Positions 32,270 to 41,800 of a stretch of DNA of 64,000 nt are shown piece after piece. Made by a program: the position numbers and the translations under genes. The notes beneath the pieces were generated by a model that saw only the letters and a list, made by a program, of their open reading frames with translations, made no database searches and was not told the origin of the DNA. The DNA is taken from NCBI RefSeq assembly GCF_023159225.1, contig NC_063161.1, positions 74,562,267-74,626,266 on the forward strand, given 5' to 3'. Numbering within the stretch: the stretch's first letter is position 1; each line of letters opens with the position of its first letter. This DNA comes from Perognathus longimembris pacificus. Lineage: Eukaryota; Chordata; Mammalia; Rodentia; Heteromyidae.

Positions 32270-32829
32270 CACCGTCCGCGCGCTGCGGGCTCGCTGGGAA
32301 GCTGGTCATGACTGGCGGCGCGGCCCGGGGCGCGCGGGCCGGGGCGGGGAAGAGCCGGGCAGGCGGCTCCGGGGCCCGCGCCGCGGGGCGCCGTGGGTAG
32401 ACTCCGCGAAAGCTCGGGAGTGGAGGGGGGGCCCGGGGCGGAGCCCCCATAGCTCGCCGTCGATCTCGTCCGGTCGCCGCCTCAGCCTTTTCAGAGCCGC
32501 CAGAGGATCGAGCGAGGTTCACCGGCAACTTTTCGAAGGCGCGGCGGCCTTGGCGCGCGGCTCCGCCCGGAGGCCGGCGGGGACCGAGGACGGCGGGGAG
32601 GTCGGGCGCGCGGCCCCGCACTCCGGGCCGCCCGGAGATCCAGCCCAGCCGCGCACCGCAGTGGACGTACAGCTCGGGATCTGAGATCCTCGCGCCTTTT
32701 CTGGAGATTTGAACCCCGGCTGCCTGGAGCCCTTGGGCGGGCGGGTTTGGCTTTGCGTTTTCATCGTCTCCTCGGATTCTCGGGCTGCCCGGCTCCGACT
32801 CCGACTCCGACTCTGGCTCTGCGCCCCGG
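32270..32829 (+). other. Predicted 5'UTR first exon of the CpG-island gene
   Basis: The start is inferred at about 25-30 bases after the TATA-like element. The end is set by a consensus donor, CCCCGG|GTAAGT, with GT at 32830-32831. The exon contains an upstream ATG at 32308 opening a 30-codon frame that stops at 32400, and no frame starting inside the exon stays open across the donor from a strong start. It is therefore most likely non-coding, with translation beginning in a later exon outside the window or unrecognised. The 3' end is low-complexity (CTCCGACTCCGACTCCGACTC at about 32795). An uncharacterised alternative is that the donor is unused. Confidence 0.5.
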
Positions 32830-32879
32830 GTAAGTCTCCCGCCCCGGGGAGAAGAGGGCGCGCGCGCGGCTTCCCTGGC

Positions 32880-33080
32880 GCGTGGTCGGAGAGCCGGCAA
32901 CGAGCTGCGATTAGGAGGAGCTCGGTAATAAGCGCGAGTCCATTGTCCTAATTGGGTGGAATCGCCGTCGGGCGATGGCAACGCCGAGTCCTTTCGTTTA
33001 ATTAAGAGTTTATGTAATTATGGCGCACCCTTTTTATTTCTTGGGGGAGCCTTGGGGTGGGAATTAGATAACCGGCGCTA
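32880..33080. other. Constrained-looking AT/CpG block just after the first exon
   Basis: GCTGCGATTAGGAGGAGCTC, GTCCTAATTGGGTGGAATCG and TTTAATTAAGAGTTTATGTAATTATGG (33000-33024) form a run of homeodomain-type sites inside the CpG island. The pattern resembles conserved autoregulatory elements near developmental gene promoters. This is an inference. Confidence 0.35.
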
Positions 33081-33101
33081 TGGCTGAGAACCCCGTCTGT
33101 G
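33080..33101 (+). other. Possible alternative coding first-exon end (ATG plus donor)
   Basis: A start codon in good context (GCGCTATGG) opens seven codons, MAENPVC plus one base, followed by GTAAGT (GT at 33102-33103). This may be the end of an alternative first exon initiated inside the same CpG island, leaving phase 1. No credible acceptor just upstream is visible, so a separate start site would be needed. I do not recognise the peptide. It may be coincidence. Confidence 0.22.
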
Positions 33102-33210
33102 GTAAGTCACCGCCGGGTTGCTCGACGTGGGCACCGCGCTCCAGGCGAATCCACAGCCGGCCCGCAAGGGTCCCCCCCTCCCCCCGCAACCCCGGCGCGG
33201 GCCACGCTCA

Positions 33211-33660
33211 GCTTTTTTCTTTTCTCCTGAAGCTAAAAATTCTTGTCTGATGAAATCGGGATGAAATTGTGAGGGAAGCCCGGAGATGGAGCCGTTTCCA
33301 AAGCCTACTGGACGCTCTTGCTTCCCACCTTCCCAGAGAAGGAAGTGGGCATCGCAGAGTGGCTCTGGAGTTGTGTGTGCAAATCTCCCGGCTGAACCGC
33401 TTGTTGATGCGTAAATGTGGATGGCGGGAGCGGCTCAGGCTTTGCCCCAGTCACCCAGCCTGGAAGCCGGGCAGGGCGCACAGGCAGGACGCGTGCGGTG
33501 AGCGCAGGGCTGGTCTGTAATTAAGAAGGTGTTATTTTCCTCCTTGGTGGTGTACTGTTCCATTTCCTCGCTTGCTCTCTAGGGATTATTCCCCTTTTGG
33601 GAAGTATGGGATGAAAGAGAGAAAAAAAACCCTTGGGGTTAGTGTTTTTTGGTGTGGAAA
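33211..33660. other. Unique non-coding DNA (presumed intron 1)
   Basis: CpG content declines across this segment. No exon is recognised. It includes GGTCTGTAATTAAGAAGG at about 33510. Confidence 0.4.
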
Positions 33661-33668
33661 CCCACATT

Positions 33669-33669
<1 letters not shown>

Positions 33670-33708
<39 letters not shown>

Positions 33709-33716
33709 TGTGTGTT
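33670..33716. repeat. GT microsatellite
   Basis: (GT)n of about 45 bases is interrupted once by TATG. Confidence 0.95.
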
Positions 33717-34322
33717 TTCCTAAGCAGCCCTAACAGGTTTGGAAATCACCGGTTCCGGGACACTGGTAAATAACCAGTGCTTCCAAGGCTAATATTTGTG
33801 CTGCTGGCTCCCTTGACTTGTTTCTCTTGTGGGCGCATGGTCTGGATTCATGGGACCCTAGGTGCTGCAGTTGGACCCGGGGGGCTGAAAGAGCACATGG
33901 TGCTGTGGACCATGTTGTGTTCAAGAGGTTTTATAAAGTTGGTGCAGTGCTTTGGACACTAGCTCCTAAGCCCCCCTGCGTTGAGGGAAGCAGGAAGGTG
34001 CTGGCCCGTGGTGTGTGCCTCCGGTGTGAACCTAACAGAGGCTTGGCAGGCACCCAGCGCGCTGGAGGAGGTGGCGGGTGCTGTGACATGGGTGGTGTCT
34101 AGAATTTTAAGGACTTCCTACTCTTGTTTTGCCTTTCTCCTCGGTGCCCTTTGTCACGACTGCCATGGAAACCTAGAAAAACTGGGCAAAACCAGATTCC
34201 TCCAGAACCACCATGCTTGCTGGGTTGCTCACACCTTTTCTATTTCTGTTTGTCCCACAGCACATTAAAAAAAAAAACCCACTTTCCTTTTAATTTCAGT
34301 AAAGTGTGCAGTACAAAGATGC
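33717..34322. other. Unique non-coding DNA (presumed intron 1)
   Basis: No gene or repeat is recognised. A poly-A run lies at 34267-34277. Confidence 0.4.
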
Positions 34323-34565
34323 TCAAGCCGGTACTGGTGGCTCACGCCTATAATCCAAGCTACTCAGGAGGCTGAGATCTGAGGATCGTGGTTGAAGCCA
34401 GCCTGGGCAGTGTGCGGAACTCTTATCTCTAATTTACCAGCAAAAAATCAGAAGTGGAGCTGTGGTTCAACTGGTGTATCACCAGTCTCGAGTCTAAAAT
34501 CTCAGGGACATCACCCAGGCTGTGAGGTCAAGCCCCAGGACCTTCACACATATACAGAAAAAGAT
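34323..34565 (+). repeat. Composite SINE, plus strand, near full length
   Basis: Head (GGTGGCTCACGCCTATAATCC), linker (CTTATCTCTAATTTACCAGC) and a diverged body (GTGGTTCAACTGGTGTATCACC) end AAGCCCCAGGACC. A short CACACATATACA tail follows. Confidence 0.9.
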
Positions 34566-35005
34566 ACATGGGTATATTGACGTTACATTGTGGGTAGGAA
34601 TTGGAGAGTTACAGTGCTCCAGAGTAACAAATTGTCAAGGGTTATGACTTTCTTTTCAATAATGCTTCAGGTGACAACAGTCATACTGGCCCCTCCCCAT
34701 AGGTGTCCATCACAGCTTTTTGCCTTAAAAGCTAAATAAGTAGCTTGAAAGAAAAGAAGCAACACAGAATGAGAGGTTGTTGCTGTCTGGGGCCCCTGCT
34801 CTGTTCTGCCTGTGGCAAGGTTGCCCTTCTCCCGGGTGATTGGGGTGGTGGTGGGAAGTTTCCCTCTCTGCTACCAACTTGGTTTTCTCTTCACTGAACC
34901 TGACAGTCTCTGGTCACCTGCGCATTGGTCTGAGTCGGGCTGAACAGACAAATGCAGAGACAGGTTACAGAGCTCCAAGGGAGTTAGGACAAGCCAGAGC
35001 TCCAT
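34566..35005. other. Unique non-coding DNA (presumed intron 1)
   Basis: Nothing is recognised. The sequence is AT-richer to about 34760. Confidence 0.4.
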
Positions 35006-35009
35006 CCAG

Positions 35010-35170
35010 GTGCCTCTTCATGCCTCTTCTCATGCCTGTAATCCCAGTTACTCAGGGACTGAGATATGAGGATAGAGGTTTGAAGTCGGGCCTCATAGGA
35101 AAGTTCCTGAGCAAAGAAGTTCAGGAACAGCGCCCAGGCTCTGAGTTCAAACCCCAGGACACACTCTCTT

Positions 35171-35256
<86 letters not shown>
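35010..35256 (+). repeat. Internally deleted SINE with CT/CA compound microsatellite tail
   Basis: The head (CTCATGCCTGTAATCCCAG) joins directly to the end of the body (AGTTCAGGAACAGCGCCCAGG, GAGTTCAAACCCCAGG), so linker and tRNA-like core are missing. A (CT)n run of about 50 bases (35171-35220) then (CA)n of about 34 bases (35219-35254) follows. Confidence 0.9.
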
Positions 35257-36530
35257 CCCACAGTCAAATGACCCAGCTTGGAAGACACTGTTTGTCTGAG
35301 GGCAAAAGCAATGGGAAAGACATCGTCATCTCTTCGTCCTGCGCCGCCTGGGTCCCCTGCAGGGGCTGGGCACTGGGGATCTGTGGCTGCTTGTCTGCTG
35401 ATTGCACAACTCCTGCCCACCTGCACCATTCCCTGAAGCCACACTACCAGAACAGAAAGCCGTGCCTGGCTAGCCTTGGCCCTGTCCAAGAGGACTCTGC
35501 TGGAATCACCTGAAAACCTTTCCTGAGAGCCCTCACCGGAGCCCAGTTCCTTGGCCTGGATCTCAAGGACGTCCCTTTTCGTGACCTATTAAATGAGGCG
35601 TCTTTCTCCCTTTCCACTGGGCCTGGTGGCTCCCGTGAGAATGGTGGGGACGGTCAAGGTCAAGGTTCACCTGCCTGCTTGGCCTCGTGGGAGCCAGGTA
35701 CCTCCTGTCACCCCGCAGCTTGTTAGAGGCACAGAGCGTGGCTGCGTCCCCATTCACAGACTCCCCTTGTGCACCTACCCCCCCCCCCCCGGGTGGCGGC
35801 ATGCAGGTGACAAGTGAGGCTCCCCTGAAGCCCTCCCTGAGGTGGAGTCTCTGAGCAGAATGTTTATTATGGAGAGAACCCCTGGGGTCCACAGCTGAGA
35901 GGCAGAGGGGGAAGGCCTGGTGCTGGAGACCTGGTCCGCTCCAGAGCTGGACTGGTTCTCAGCTCTCCTGCCTTGAGCGGAGATGGGCGGAGAGTCTCCT
36001 GGCTGGGCAGGGATCTGGGGAGCAGCTGGTGCCCCTGCGTGAAGGCTGGGAGAGGAGAGGCGAGGTTCCGGGGCCAGTGACTCTGAATATAGGGCTCCAG
36101 ACCAGCAAGTCATGGTGGGAGGTGCAAGCCCTGAGCCCCCACCCAGACCTGTGGCCTCAGAAACCACATGCCAGTGCGGGAACCCATCCTCTTCCACACA
36201 GCTGCCAGCCCAAGTTTGAGAGCCGTGGCTCTAAGCAGCCTGTGTCCAGTCTGCCTGCGAGTGTTAGAATGTTGCCCACTATTCCCAATAACTGCCATGG
36301 TCTCACAGAGAGACCCCAATCCCATTGGTGAGCTCTGTGCCCTTTCTAGGGCAGCCAGGGAGTGGCCTGTTCCTGACGGTTGATTGCATCCGAGCGGAAT
36401 AACGCAACGGCTGCCATTGTGTCCTTTTCCCTTCTGTCTGTAAGCCTCGAGCAAGCTGTAGCAGTGCCCGCGCTCCACTTCCATGTTCCAAACGCTCCAT
36501 TGTTGGGAAAGCGCTCTTGATTTTCTGCTC
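35257..36530. other. Unique non-coding DNA (presumed intron 1)
   Basis: No gene is recognised. A C-run of about 15 bases lies at 35768-35782. Overlapping open frames occur on both strands. Confidence 0.4.
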
Positions 36531-36842
36531 ACAAGAGGATGTACATTTGGATTGTTTCTAATAATGGAAATGTTGGGAACAATACTCGTAATGTGCTATA
36601 CTATAGATTATATATAATATAGCACGTAAGAATATTGCTGCATGTCTGTATGAACGTATTTTCTGTCTTTTTGGTTTTCTTGAGGAAGTACATAAGGGTG
36701 GATCTGTGGGGTCATATGTTGGTGGGACATTTCTTTAGGTTTTGGAGCAACTGCCGGGCCCTCCCCAAGGTGGCCGCGTCGTTTCATGCCTCCTTTGAAG
36801 ACATGTGGGTGCATTCCGGCAGCTCCCTCTCTGTTCTCTGAC
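36531..36842 (-). repeat. L1 LINE fragment, minus strand
   Basis: The plus strand reads like the reverse complement of an L1 3' region: GTACATTTGGATTGTTTC, TGCTGCATGTCTGTATGAACG, GGGTGGATCTGTGGGGTCATATG, GAGCAACTGCCGGGCC and AAGGTGGCCGCGTCGTTTCATGC in that order. It is diverged and lacks an intact reading frame. An 8-base inverted repeat (GTGCTATA/TATAGCAC, 36595-36627) lies inside. Confidence 0.8.
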
Positions 36843-38160
36843 TTGCAATGCACTGGGCGTGGAGCGGTGATTGTTTGGGGTTTGGGATTTGGGGTTTGCG
36901 TTTTTTACCGTGACTAACAATGCTGAGCTCCTTTTCCTGTGCTTGTTCTAAGCTTCCCTTAGGCAGTCCCTTCCCCCTTGACAAAGCCCCGTGGAAGGTC
37001 TGCTCCATGCCCAGGGCATGGCGGGGCTGGCCATGAGGCTCTGCTTGCAGGCGGCACAGGTGAGAGCAGAGCTGGGAGACCGGGTCTGAGGCCACACGGA
37101 GAGGGCCTGGTTCTCCATGTCAGGCCACTGGCATGGGCATGGAGTGAAAGCCGCCGGGGATGCCCAGGGCTCGGGCAGGGCCGGCAAGCGGGCGGCAGGC
37201 CGGGCATCTCAGCAGACCTTCTCACCACGCTCATGTGCCACAGGTCTAGCACACAGGAGGGGAAGGCAGAAGCTGGGGCATCTCTGGGGGCCCTGGGCCC
37301 TGGGAGCACCAAGCGGTGCCCTAATTCACTGGAGGCCTCACCTGGAAAAACAGAACCAAACACTTCCCTCCCCTGGTCCTGGGTGTGGTTGGAAAGGTTG
37401 GGGTTCCCCAGGGCACAGGGTTCCCAGGTGTCCTGGCAGTCTCTGTTCCCCATTAGCAGAGCTGGGGGGGGGGGCTGGGCCTCCCCACCTGGGGCAGCGC
37501 CTCCCTCAGGTGCATGGGCTATTAGGGGAGGCCCTCAGGGCTTTGCGCTGCTTCTCCCCCGAAGTGGGGCACGAGAACTTTACCAGAGATTGTTCCCGTG
37601 GCAGCTCACGTCACCCACACACCGGGCCGGGTTGTCATCTCCGAATTCCGACTGTGCGGGATTGGTGATGGGAGGTTTTGATGCCTGGTCTAAAAGTGGA
37701 TCCTCTCCAGGGAGGCCCGGGTTTGCTAGGGGTTTGCTGGGCTGGGCTGTGTGTTGTGTCCCTTGTCCGGCGGCCTCACCCAGCTCCCTGAGAGGTGAGG
37801 CCTCTGGGTTCTGAGTGCCCCACACTCCGCTGCTTCCAGGGTCATTCACCCCCCTACCCCCGCCCTCAAGGTCAGGATTTTCTGGGCCTCTTGTCTCTGA
37901 TGTGCGCCGTCCTAGGTAAGGATGGGTATGACATCCTGTGGCAGGCAGACCTGAGTCCCTGTGCTCCGCCCGAAATCCACAAGGGGGTTGTGTGGATCGT
38001 GGGGGGAGGAGAGTGGAGAGCTCAGCTGAGAGCTGGATTGTTCCACCTCTCAGCAGTCCTTGCGAGTGAATTTTGTGTGCTTTCCTTCAGATATCTGCCC
38101 ATGTACACTATTGCTGCAAGCTTTGGAATCATTGGAGGTGAGAGGATTGTGCCCCATTTC
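36843..38160. other. Unique non-coding DNA (presumed intron 1)
   Basis: No gene is recognised. A G-run of about ten bases occurs at 37465-37475. CGTCCTAG|GTAAGG at about 37909-37921 resembles a donor, but no matching acceptor-exon unit was found. Confidence 0.4.
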
Positions 38161-38169
38161 TCTTTAATG

Positions 38170-38358
38170 TTTTCCTGTGCCATACTGTACTTGCTAGGGG
38201 TGGGCACACTTCCATTTGAGCCATGCCCTCAGGCCTCTGCTCCTAGATTGTTTTTCAGGGAGGGTTTCACGCTGTCTGTGCCCAAGCCAACCACAGACAG
38301 TGGTCCTCCTGCTACCCCTCTGTGTGGCCGGGTGGCAGGCATACGTCACCACTCCTTC
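38170..38358 (-). repeat. Diverged B1/ID-type SINE, minus strand
   Basis: CTTCCATTTGAGCCATGCCC, CAGGGAGGGTTTCACGCTGTC and GGCAGGCATACGTCACCACTCC are reversed SINE body and head words. The copy is old and rearranged. Confidence 0.55.
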
Positions 38359-39110
38359 CTGGCAAGACACAAGCATGCTGCGGACGATAGGCATCGTCAG
38401 ACATAAGCTTACAGTGAGCGTTGCTTCCCCAGGGTTGGTGTGCCAGGCTGCCCACGGGGGAAATCCCAGCCAATGACATCCTGGACAGAACATAAAATAA
38501 GCCCTAGACAGAGGCTCCTCCTGGAAGAGCTCCAGTGAAGGCCAGGGACCCCAGCGGGGTGTGTGTGTATGTGCCCCAGCCTCTGGCACCTATGCATGCC
38601 CCCCCATGGCCATCCCCAGAAGCACCAAGTTAAGAGAGACAAGGGCACCCCTGTGAGAGGCTGCCCAGTGTCTCAGCCCCCCCAGGGTCCAGACTCAGCA
38701 CTGGAAAGGCTTGCCCGAGGAGGGGCCTGCCACAAAGAGGGAGGGGAGAGAAAACTCTACTGTTGGGGAAATGCTTCTGCCAGTAGTTTTAACTCTAACT
38801 TCTTGTCTGGGTGAGGGAACACGCATTCCATGACCCTGGCCTCCCGTTCCTGGGCTGGAGATCATCACAGTTCAGATTTATCCAGGACTCAAGAGCTGTG
38901 TTTTCTCCTACAAAACCCCCAGGGGTGAGTACATAGGATGGTGCCCAGAGCAGCAAGGGGATTTTGTCTGAGTTGGGGCCCAGGTCTCTGTGACAAAGGA
39001 GCTTGTGGTTGTGGTATTTGTGGAGCTTGCCCAACCCTTTGCATGGGTCAAATAATGGCTGGCTCTCTTCAGGAAACTTTGTTGCTTTTGATGGTCATAT
39101 TATTATTTGT
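38359..39110. other. Unique non-coding DNA (presumed intron 1)
   Basis: No gene or repeat is recognised. Confidence 0.4.
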
Positions 39111-39114
39111 TCAT

Positions 39115-39298
39115 TTATTCTTTGACAATACTGAGGTTTCAGACACAGGGCCCTATGTTTTCCAGTGCTGGAGCTCTACTGCTTGAGCCATGCCTCCAGC
39201 CCAGCTTTTTGCTCGCTATCTTGGATGTTTTGCCTAGGTGGCCTCAATCCACAATCCTGCTCTCAGCCTCCACAGTAGCTAGAGTTACCAGCCAGAGG
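39115..39298 (-). repeat. Composite SINE, minus strand, diverged
   Basis: GGAGCTCTACTGCTTGAGCC (reversed body) and CTCAGCCTCCACAGTAGCTAG (reversed head) identify it. The linker is largely lost. Confidence 0.75.
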
Positions 39299-39880
39299 CT
39301 TGATGAGCCAATTAGATGCTTATTCCTCCCGAACGTGGGGGGATGCGCCCTGTGTGGGTATGGCTGCTTCGGTCCTGGACTCTGTGGGACAGGAGAGCTG
39401 TCAGCGGCAGCAGACCTGCACCACTCCGGGTCCAGGCCTGCCCTGGCTTCATCTTCACCTGGCTGCAGTGCACAAAAGTAGAATTTGCTGCAGTCCGCAT
39501 CACCTTGCACTCTGCTATGGCTCAATGTCAGGGCGCTTCATCACTAGGCTGGGTTGGGACGCGGACGTAGGAGCTTCCGTCTGACTTGATAGGTGCCTCT
39601 GGGTCCCCTGTGAAGAGGAGGCCCCCAGTGCCACAGCAGGCCCGTCCCCCGACACCCCTCGTTGAGGAAGGAGAACCACGGTGCACAGGTCACCACACTG
39701 TCAGCTCAGCAGCTGGCCTCACACCAGCCCCTGGTGTGGCCTGGGTGCCTCTTCCCCACAGTGCTACCCGCAAAGGCTGCTGGGAATATGGATCCTGTGC
39801 CCTGGGATGGACCATGGCCTGACTACATTGAAGAACTTGATCTCCACAGCCCGCCTGCCGATCACTGTGCTGAAAGGCCC
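39299..39880. other. Unique non-coding DNA (presumed intron 1)
   Basis: No gene is recognised. Chance frames occur on both strands. Confidence 0.4.
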
Positions 39881-39881
39881 A

Positions 39882-40097
39882 AAAGACTGGTACCTGCAGC
39901 CCACACCTGTCATCCCAGCTGCTCAGAAGGCTGAGATCGGAGGAGCACCATTCAAAGCCAGCCTTGGGAAGGAAAGTCTGTGAGACTCTTCTCTTCCAAT
40001 TAACCACAAAAAAGCTGGAAGTGGAGGTATGACTCAGGTGATAGAGCACCAGCCTTGAGCGCCCAGGCCCTGAGTTTAAGCCAAAGGCTAAAAAGAT
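39882..40097 (+). repeat. Composite SINE, plus strand, 3' shortened
   Basis: Head (CCACACCTGTCATCCCAGC), linker (TCTTCCAATTAACCACAAAAAAGC) and body (GTGATAGAGCACCAGCC) are clear. The AAAGCTCAGGGACAG stretch is missing before GCCCAGGCCCTGAG. Confidence 0.88.
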
Positions 40098-40345
40098 GAA
40101 GCTTCCTTCATCGTGTGGAACTGGTCGGCCTAGGACCTGGGGAGCCTGCTGGGCCTTTCTTTCAGAGATGCTCAGGGTAGCCCCATGATGCAAGTCTACA
40201 GGAGGGCTTGGCAGGGCACCTCCTGCTCGGAGAGGCTCCATTTTCAGCCCACATGAAGAACCTGGAGTCCTGTTCTCCACTTCCACCAGACTGAACGAGG
40301 CACAGACTAAGCAGCCAGCATGGCAGGAGATGCCTTTACCAAGAA
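40098..40345. other. Unique non-coding DNA (presumed intron 1)
   Basis: Nothing is recognised in this stretch. Confidence 0.35.
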
Positions 40346-40393
40346 GGAAAGACGGAAGGAAGGAAGGAAGGAAGGAAGGAAGGAAGGAAGGAA
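40346..40393 (+). repeat. GGAA microsatellite
   Basis: About eleven GGAA units form an uninterrupted run after AAAGACGGAA. GGAA is the ETS-factor core. Confidence 0.95.
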
Positions 40394-40872
40394 CCCACCA
40401 CCAGCATCTGAATCTAGTGAGCTGGCAAGCAGAGGCAGACGCCCTGCCCCAACTCCCAGTTCCATCCCCCTCACCTCCCTTTCCCCACTTCTCCATCTCT
40501 GTCTCCTCCCCCCTCCCTCCCTCCTTTCCTTTCCTCCCTTCTCTGCCCCTCCCCTGGGGTGAAACCCCTATCTTGTAAGGAGTGGACAGTTGCAGCTTGT
40601 CCGAGGTCATCGGTCCTCTGGCAGGCTGCTGGGTGTGGAGTGAAGCGCTGGAGGAGACAGTGGTGCCAGCTCCCACCCCACCTGTGGGTCCCGCTGTGCC
40701 TGACAGCTAGGAGGTTCCCCGGGAACCCCCCGGAGTTAGGCAGGTGTTGGGGTTCAGGAAGGCCCCGCTCCTGCTCCCCGCCCTGGATGTACACTTGTAA
40801 AGGAGGAGGGCATTTGCAGCCTGTCCCCAGATTCTTGGTGTTGATGGATTCCTGGTGCGTGGATTGCCCAGT
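40394..40872. other. Unique non-coding DNA (presumed intron 1)
   Basis: A C/T-rich tract occupies about 40465-40555. No gene is recognised. Confidence 0.4.
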
Positions 40873-40875
40873 GCC

Positions 40876-41058
40876 AGGCCCACCTGTCATCTTCATTACT
40901 TGAGGCTGAGATCTGAGGATCATGCTTTGAACTCAGCCCAGGCAGGAAAGTCGTGAGACTCTTCTCTTCCAATTAATCTCCAAAAAGCTGACAGGTGGTA
41001 GAGCGTCATCCCTGAGTGCCCAGGCTCGGAGTTGAAGTCCCAGTACCGGCACAAACGT
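40876..41058 (+). repeat. Composite SINE, plus strand, internally shortened
   Basis: Head (TTACTTGAGGCTGAGATCTG), linker (TCTTCCAATTAATCTCCAAAAAGC) and a short body (GGTGGTAGAGCGTCATCC) end CCCAGTACCGGC. Confidence 0.85.
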
Positions 41059-41199
41059 AAATAGAGAACTTCCATACTGTGTCCCATGATGGCCGAAGTG
41101 ATTTGCACCAGTCAGGTGCGTGGGGCTGCCTCTTCTCCCTCACCATTATCCCCTCATCTCTTCCACATTCTCTGCCTTCATCACTTCAATTTTTCCTGG

Positions 41200-41310
41200 T
41201 GTGTGTGTTTGTGTGTGTGTGTGTGTGCTGTTTTGTTGTGTTGGCAGAGAATAAGGGCGGCAGGCATGCTAGGCAAGTGTACCCCCACCGAACGACACCC
41301 CCCCCCCCTT
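41200..41310 (-). repeat. GT run plus possible ID-like SINE fragment, minus strand
   Basis: A GT run (41200-41228) is followed by AGGCATGCTAGGCAAGTGTACC, a reversed ID-type word, then a C-run (41299-41309). The SINE call is tentative. Confidence 0.45.
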
Positions 41311-41315
41311 CATTT

Positions 41316-41800
41316 CGGTTTTAATTTGCATTTCTCTGCTGATAACCATTCTCACACACCTCGAGTGTATATTTTGAGAAATGTCTAATCAGGTTCTTTA
41401 TTTTCTTCCGGTAGGGATGTCCAATTTCTTCATCTACTTGAGTTGTGCGCTGTGTCCATGCCTCTTCCTGTCCCACGGGCTGTCTCTTTGCTTTATTGTT
41501 TCTTTCGCTTTGTAGAGGCTTTTGAGCGTGTTATATTCCCATTTGTCTATCTGTGTGCTTTGGAGAGTCATATATAAAAAAAACATTGCTAACATTTTCT
41601 TCTGGTGCCGTCCTAGTTTCAGGTATTACAACTATGTCTTCCATCCTTTGTTTCCTTGTTTTTGGCCGGTATGGTACTGTGAGTGTCAAAAGTCCTTCTT
41701 CTGTGGTGTGGATGTGTGGATATCCAGTGTTCGAGGACCATTGCACACAGAGAATATTCTCTCCCCATTGGCCAGTGGGTAGGTACTTATGCATATTGAT
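41316..41800 (-). repeat. L1 LINE fragment, minus strand
   Basis: The plus strand follows the reversed L1 ORF2 3' region in order: TTTTAATTTGCATTTCTCTGC, TATTTTGAGAAATGTCTAATC, GCTTTGTAGAGGCTTTTGAG, TTGGAGAGTCATATATAAAA, TTTCAGGTATTACAACTATG, GTGGATATCCAGTGTTCG and CTCCCCATTGGCC. It has no intact frame. It continues the L1 order where the 36.5-kb fragment stops. Confidence 0.88.

Larger units (their letters stand above)
31988..33210 (+). promoter_or_regulatory. CpG island promoter of an unidentified gene
   Basis: CpG density jumps at about 31990 and falls after about 33210; nothing else in the window is comparable. On the plus strand, GC boxes cluster at 32101-32139 (repeated CCCCGCCCC), a CCAAT motif sits at 32200-32204 and a TATA-like GATAAATGG at 32241-32249. 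That spacing is classical for a promoter and predicts initiation near 32270. A further GGGGCGGGG lies at 32341. The island contains no repeats. Unmethylated promoter status is inferred from CpG content. I do not recognise the gene. Confidence 0.82.

Noticed and set aside
31572..32684. 370-codon plus-strand frame through the CpG island, including ATG at 32148 in good context
   Set aside because: It crosses the GC boxes, CCAAT and TATA-like elements, has an Arg/Gly/Ala/Pro-rich GC-driven composition, no recognisable domain, and stops before the splice donor.
31929..32981. 350-codon minus-strand frame opposite the same island
   Set aside because: Long frames on both strands at the same place are expected in very GC-rich DNA with few stop codons. 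No domain or splice context supports it.
37909..37921. Splice site CCTAG|GTAAGG as an exon border
   Set aside because: It reads as both weak acceptor and donor with no exon between, and no plausible partner site was found nearby.
39690..40676. 328-codon minus-strand frame
   Set aside because: It runs through a SINE and a GGAA microsatellite, so it is not a genuine coding region.
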